Shown here piece after piece: positions 60,534 to 64,000 of a stretch of DNA of 64,000 nucleotides (position 1 is its first letter; each line of letters begins with the position of its first letter). The notes below the pieces were generated by a model. That model saw only the letters and a program-made list of their open reading frames with translations. It was not told where the DNA came from and did no database searches. Source of the DNA: JBHOQX01 sp042408595 (lineage in GTDB: Bacteria; Chloroflexota; Chloroflexia; Chloroflexales; Roseiflexaceae); the NCBI GenBank assembly GCA_042408595.1, contig JBHOQX010000100.1, forward strand, positions 62,001-126,000, in the 5' to 3' direction. Both the position numbers and the translations under genes were made by a program.

Positions 60534-61109
60534 CTACGCCTTCATCCGCTCACGGAACTTCGCACGGAACTTGGCAACCTTCGGCGCGACGACGGCGCGG
60601 CAGTAGGGCTGGTTCGGGTTGTTGGCGAAGTATTCCTGGTGGTAGGGCTCAGCCTCGTAGAAGCCGGAGAACGGCGCGACCTCGGTGACGATCGGGGCAT
60701 CATACAGCCGCTCCGCCGTCAACTCGGCGATCACCTGCTCGGCAGTCTGGCGCTGCTCCGGCGTGTGGTAGAAGATCGCCGAGCGGTACTGCGTGCCGAC
60801 ATCCGCCCCCTGCCGGTTGAGCGTCGTCGGGTCGTGGATGGTGAAAAAGATCTCCAGCAGCTCGCGGAAGGTGATCTGCCGCGGGTCAAACGTCACCTGG
60901 ACGACTTCGGCATGGCCAGTGCGCCCGGTGCAGACCTCCTGGTAGGTCGGGTTACGCGTCGTGCCGCCGGAGTAGCCCGACTCGACGTGCAGCACGCCCT
61001 GCACCTGGTCGAAGACCGCCTCGAGGCACCAGAAGCACCCGCCGGCGAGAGTTGCCACTTCCTGGGTCACAACGCCGGCTGGCGCGGCGGTTTCACTTGT
61101 CGCTGTCAT
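60534..61109 (-). CDS. msrA: Peptide methionine sulfoxide reductase MsrA
   Basis: MsrA reduces methionine-S-sulfoxide in damaged proteins. This 191-residue protein has the catalytic Cys in AGGCFWCLEAVF, then GVLHVESGYSGG, NPTYQEVCTGRTGHAE and the C-terminal EPYHQEYFANNP block. The second Cys in CFWC occurs in many MsrA proteins. ATG 61109 starts a 17-residue extension before the fold. A TACAAT box on the minus strand (61177-61172) is its probable -10 element. Confidence 0.95.
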   Translation of the reverse strand: MTATSETAAPAGVVTQEVATLAGGCFWCLEAVFDQVQGVLHVESGYSGGTTRNPTYQEVCTGRTGHAEVVQVTFDPRQITFRELLEIFFTIHDPTTLNRQGADVGTQYRSAIFYHTPEQRQTAEQVIAELTAERLYDAPIVTEVAPFSGFYEAEPYHQEYFANNPNQPYCRAVVAPKVAKFRAKFRERMKA

Positions 61110-61368
61110 GGTGTCGGCTTTCTCTTGTCGCTATCGCTGCTTCGCTTCGTGCCCGCGCAATTGCTGCCTCTATTGTAACAGATTCGCCCTGGCGCTGCGA
61201 TGTCCCGGCGCCCGTGAGGGCTCGTCCATCCCCTCGCGACCAGCGGCGCGGCAGGTGCCGGGGATCATCGCCTCACGCTCTGCGTCCGGCGTCCGCCTGA
61301 AAAACGGATGCGCGGGCGCGAGAAGGAACGAACCGGCGTACGATATCACGGGATCACGTGCGATCTGC

Positions 61369-61640
61369 CATGCCTACCATCTGCCGCTGGTACATCCGAA
61401 CCGCATTGCTCTGGCTGGTGGCCGCCATGGCGCTTGGGGGCTGCTGTTGGCAAATATCGGCCTGGTGTTGAGCGTGCGCCTGGCGGCTTTCCTGCCGGCT
61501 TTCTACCACATGCGCACGGTCGGCCTATCGGCGCAGCACTGCTAGCCGCCTCGGGCGTGCCACTGCCTGCCTGGCTCTGGTCGCTGCGCCTGAGCCATGT
61601 CTTCATGCTGCTCGTCGGATGGATGGCGCAACTGTGGTGA
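61369..61640 (+). pseudogene. Decayed membrane-protein gene (three frames)
   Basis: From ATG 61369 one frame reads MPTICRWYIRTALLWLVAAMALGG. A second continues LLLANIGLVLSVRLAAFLPAFYHMRTVG after about base 61440. A third gives LLAASGVPLPAWLWSLRLSHVFMLLVGWMAQL from about 61540. The pieces together look like one multi-helix membrane protein (heme-copper-subunit-like 'H..LVGW.TQL' motifs) broken by two frameshifts. No single frame covers it. Confidence 0.45.
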
Positions 61641-61764
61641 TCCACCGCCCCACCGCTGGATGAACTTTCGAACAAGATCTCGACTCTATCCGAAGGTCTC
61701 GTTGTACCTTGACCAGCTGACGCTGGACGGAGCCGACATCAACAGCTCAAAATAGAGGACGTCC

Positions 61765-61860
61765 GCGGCGGGAAGGTTTGGCGGGGCAAAGCCCTCCGAA
61801 ACCCCTTTGTGGGCGCGCACACGCGGGCCTGCGGCCCTTTACACGGCCTGCGGCGCGGAC
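61765..61860 (+). repeat. Copy of the dispersed hairpin repeat
   Basis: GGAAGGTTTGGCGGGGCAAAGCCCTCCGAAACCCCTTTGTGGGCGC aligns closely with the element at 44250, including the GGCCTGCGGCCC segment that follows it. Confidence 0.7.
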
Positions 61861-61964
61861 CACCGGGTACGTCCATCAAATTAAGAGGTATACTGCTATT
61901 GTAGCCAGCAACGCAGCAAGCGAATATCACGTCCGGTATTCCCCCCAGCAAAGGAGGGCAAGGC

Positions 61965-63008
61965 ATGCTCGCTTCCTGGCTCTGGTGGCTGGTGCTCGGT
62001 GTGCTGATCGGCTTTCTCGCCGAGTGGGTGGTGGACTGGATCTACTGGCGGCCCCGCTATCGCGAGGTCGTCACGCGCCTGACGGAGCTCGAATCGACCA
62101 GCGGCCGGGGCCGAACCCAGCTCGCCGACGTGCAGACCAGTCTCACGGCGCTGGCGGCCGAGCGCGACAGGCTGGCGGCGGACGCACAGGCGGCGGCGGC
62201 GCTGGCGAACCAGCGCGGCGCGGACCTGGAGCGGCTTCAGGGCGCGCTCGCCGACCTGACCGCCGAGCGGAATCGGCTTCAGGCGCAGCTTGACGCACGC
62301 GGGGCCGCCGCGAACACCGACGTTGTCGCGCTGCAGGCCGAGAACGCCCGGCTCACGGAGCAGTTCGCTGCGCTCCGCCGGATGGCGCGCGACCGGCTGA
62401 TCGACATCAACGGCATCGGCCCGGTGTACCAGGAAAAGCTCTACGCTGCCGGCGTGGACACCTTCGACGACCTGGCGGCCATGACGCCGGAGCAGGTGCA
62501 GGCGATCATCCAGCCCGAGAAGTGGCAGGACATCGACGCGGCCGCCTGGATCGCCGAGGCCCGCCGCCGCGCCGGCGAAAAGGCGGCGCTCCCGGACAGC
62601 GACCGCGTGGCCGGCACGCTGGCGTCGGTGGTGCGGGTGGGCGACGAGAACGCCCCGCTGCGCCACCAACTCGCCACGGGCGCTGCGCCGGCCGAAACCC
62701 CAGACCTGGCCGGCCTGCGCGCCGAGAACAGCCGGCTGGCCGAGGAGCTGGCGCGCCTGCGGGCAGAGCTGGCGCAGGCCCGCGCCGCGGTACACGACCC
62801 GCTGATCGACATCAACTGGATCGGCCCGGTGTATGAGCACAAGCTCTTCGCCGCGGGCGTCCGTACCTTCGCGCAGCTCGGCGAGATGACGCCAGCGCAG
62901 GTGCGCGCGATCATCCAGCCGCAGCCCTGGCAAGAGTTCGAGCCGGAGAAATGGATCGCGGAGGCGCGTCAGCGCGCCGGGCTGGCCGCGAAGGAGGCGC
63001 AGGCATGA
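61965..63008 (+). CDS. Membrane-anchored coiled-coil protein with two helix-hairpin-helix domains
   Basis: This 347-residue protein has one N-terminal membrane helix (residues about 4-27) and a coiled coil to about residue 145. A first helix-hairpin-helix (DRLIDINGIGPVYQEKLYAAGVDTFDDLAAMTPEQ..) follows, then a linker with a second short coiled coil, and a second domain of the same type (DPLIDINWIGPVYEHKLFAAGVRTFAQLGEMTPAQ). Each is followed by an ..EKW..AEAR tail. Such DUF4332-like domains bind nucleic acid or proteins. AAAGGAGG precedes the ATG. It overlaps the next gene by 4 bases. Confidence 0.82.
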   Translation: MLASWLWWLVLGVLIGFLAEWVVDWIYWRPRYREVVTRLTELESTSGRGRTQLADVQTSLTALAAERDRLAADAQAAAALANQRGADLERLQGALADLTAERNRLQAQLDARGAAANTDVVALQAENARLTEQFAALRRMARDRLIDINGIGPVYQEKLYAAGVDTFDDLAAMTPEQVQAIIQPEKWQDIDAAAWIAEARRRAGEKAALPDSDRVAGTLASVVRVGDENAPLRHQLATGAAPAETPDLAGLRAENSRLAEELARLRAELAQARAAVHDPLIDINWIGPVYEHKLFAAGVRTFAQLGEMTPAQVRAIIQPQPWQEFEPEKWIAEARQRAGLAAKEAQA

Positions 63009-64000
63009 GCGTCCAACGCACGGTTGCGACCGCGCCGACCGGCTGGCTGGGCTACGACTGGATCAAACTGATCATCGCGCTCATACTTGCCGCGCTGCTG
63101 CTGTGGCTCTACCTCGCCGGCCGCGGCCCGAACACGTTTGCTCCCCTCGCCCCGCCGGCGCTGACCGCGCCGGCCAACGGCGCGACCGTGTCGGCCGGAA
63201 CGGTTGAGCTGCAGGGCACCGGCGCGCCCGGTTCGACCGTGCAAGTCGTGGTGGACGGGCAGCCGGCCGGCACGGCGACGGTAGATGCTGGCGGCGCCTG
63301 GCGGCTGCCGGTGAGCTTCAGCGCCCCCGGCGAGCACACGATCATTGTGAACGCGCTCGATAACCGCGGCACGGTGGCCGCCTCGGCCCCGGCATCGCGG
63401 CTAGTGGTGGCCGAAGGAGCGGCCGCGGCCACGGCTGCGCCAGCCCCGACTGTGGCTCCGGCAGCCACGGCGGCTCCGGCGGGCGCCGCCATCGCTGCCC
63501 CGACGATCAACCTGCCTGGGGCACCCGTCGCCGCGGGCACGATCAGGCTCAGCGGCACCGGCACACCCGGCTCGACGGTCGACGTAACGGTGGACGGTGC
63601 ATCAGTTGGCACGGCGACGGTCGGCCCGGATGGCGCATGGTCGCTCGACACGACCATCGCACGTGGCGCGCACAAAGTCGTGGCCCGGGCATTGGATGCC
63701 GCCGGCGCGGTCGCGGCGGCCGGCCAGCCGGCGGACCTGAGCGTCGGCCACGCAGCGGCCGGCCAGGGCGGGCAGGCCGACGGCGCAGCGGCGGCGCCAG
63801 CCATCGCCGGCCCGGCGGATGGCGCGACCATCGGCGACGCCAGCTTCGACCTGAGCGGCACCGGCGCGCCCGGCTCGACGGTCGAAATCCTGGCCGGCGG
63901 CCAGGTGCTCGGCACGGCCACGGTCGGCAGCGATGGCACGTGGGTGCTGCGGGTGACGCCCTCGGCCAACGGCAGCGCGACCTACGGCGTTCGTCCGGCC
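63005..64000 (+). CDS. Membrane-anchored Ig-like repeat protein (3' end outside window)
   Basis: ATG 63005 overlaps the preceding TGA (ATGA) and opens a frame that stays open to the window edge. One membrane helix (residues about 18-40) is followed by at least three bacterial Ig-like modules. Each contains the pattern L-x-GTGxPGSTVxVxVDGxxxGTATVxxxGxW (starting near bases 63140, 63500 and 63800). Ala/Pro-rich linkers separate them. Related Chloroflexota proteins often end in an OmpA/MotB-type domain, but that part is not in the window. It is co-translated with the helix-hairpin-helix protein. Confidence 0.8.
   Translation, partial: MSVQRTVATAPTGWLGYDWIKLIIALILAALLLWLYLAGRGPNTFAPLAPPALTAPANGATVSAGTVELQGTGAPGSTVQVVVDGQPAGTATVDAGGAWRLPVSFSAPGEHTIIVNALDNRGTVAASAPASRLVVAEGAAAATAAPAPTVAPAATAAPAGAAIAAPTINLPGAPVAAGTIRLSGTGTPGSTVDVTVDGASVGTATVGPDGAWSLDTTIARGAHKVVARALDAAGAVAAAGQPADLSVGHAAAGQGGQADGAAAAPAIAGPADGATIGDASFDLSGTGAPGSTVEILAGGQVLGTATVGSDGTWVLRVTPSANGSATYGVRPA

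Larger units (their letters stand above)
61110..61964. other. Long gap with a gene remnant and a hairpin repeat
   Basis: No intact gene is seen. The msrA promoter lies at 61172-61177 (minus). A frameshifted membrane-protein remnant lies at 61369-61640, and a copy of the dispersed hairpin repeat at 61765-61860. The stretch 61180-61368 shows nothing. Confidence 0.5.

Noticed and set aside
1..64000. tRNA, rRNA, CRISPR array or insertion sequence
   Set aside because: No cloverleaf, rRNA core sequence, regularly spaced repeat array or transposase was found on reading both strands; a covariance-model search would be needed to be certain for tRNA.

Overview
The window is GC-rich, gene-dense bacterial chromosome, most likely from a member of the Chloroflexota (Chloroflexia / Roseiflexus-like). 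This placement is inferred from three things: the gene complement (HtpX, NarL-type two-component systems, actinobacterial-type inositol phosphate synthase, O-antigen ligase, GH5/FGYP-repeat secreted proteins); TATACT/TACAAT -10 boxes placed almost on top of start codons; and degenerate short tandem repeats scattered through gaps and even inside genes. No database search was possible. No rRNA, tRNA, CRISPR array, insertion sequence or phage gene was seen.

Layout. 1-16.2 kb: the end of a sigma-54 gene with a zinc-knuckle insert, a beta-lactamase-like lipoprotein, a HIT-like protein, an HtrA protease, a NarL-type two-component pair, HtpX, a large sensor kinase, then a minus-strand DNA-repair run (endonuclease V, a small anchored protein, an Lhr-type helicase and its PdeM-like phosphoesterase). 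16.2-21.1 kb: a metallo-beta-lactamase-fold gene with an in-frame TGA, OsmC, and a membrane-anchored TIM-barrel glycosidase followed by an O-antigen ligase. 21.3-31.5 kb: carbohydrate and sugar-acid metabolism, with a LacI regulator, a sugar ABC ATPase, a secreted GH5-like enzyme, and a five-gene run (VOC dioxygenase, RraA-like aldolase, NAD epimerase/uronate-dehydrogenase-like, two enolase-superfamily dehydratases).

31.6-38.2 kb: a class V aminotransferase, a PepSY lipid-side protein, an FTR1 iron permease, a two-component system wrecked by a fusing deletion plus an amber stop, and a small membrane-protein cluster. 38.3-47.1 kb: a branched-chain 2-oxoacid dehydrogenase operon (E1 alpha, E1 beta, E2) with a terminator-like hairpin in its leader, an isoaspartyl peptidase family protein, an acyl-CoA dehydrogenase and arginase, so this block leans toward amino-acid catabolism. 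47.4-64 kb: DUF1697, an aminoglycoside-phosphotransferase-like kinase, a second NarL-type pair, an alpha/beta hydrolase, a radical SAM protein whose UGA is followed in frame by Ala-Glu-Pro and a SECIS-like hairpin (a CUAEP-tail selenoprotein), a lipoprotein, SDR, peroxiredoxin-like protein, inositol-3-phosphate synthase, M20 amidohydrolase, MsrA, and a helix-hairpin-helix/Ig-domain gene pair cut by the right edge.

The strongest find is the CUAEP selenoprotein, which implies a selenocysteine machinery elsewhere in the genome. The next most notable are the short tandem repeats that have entered at least five reading frames without breaking them, a four-copy terminator-like hairpin repeat, and several genes caught in decay.
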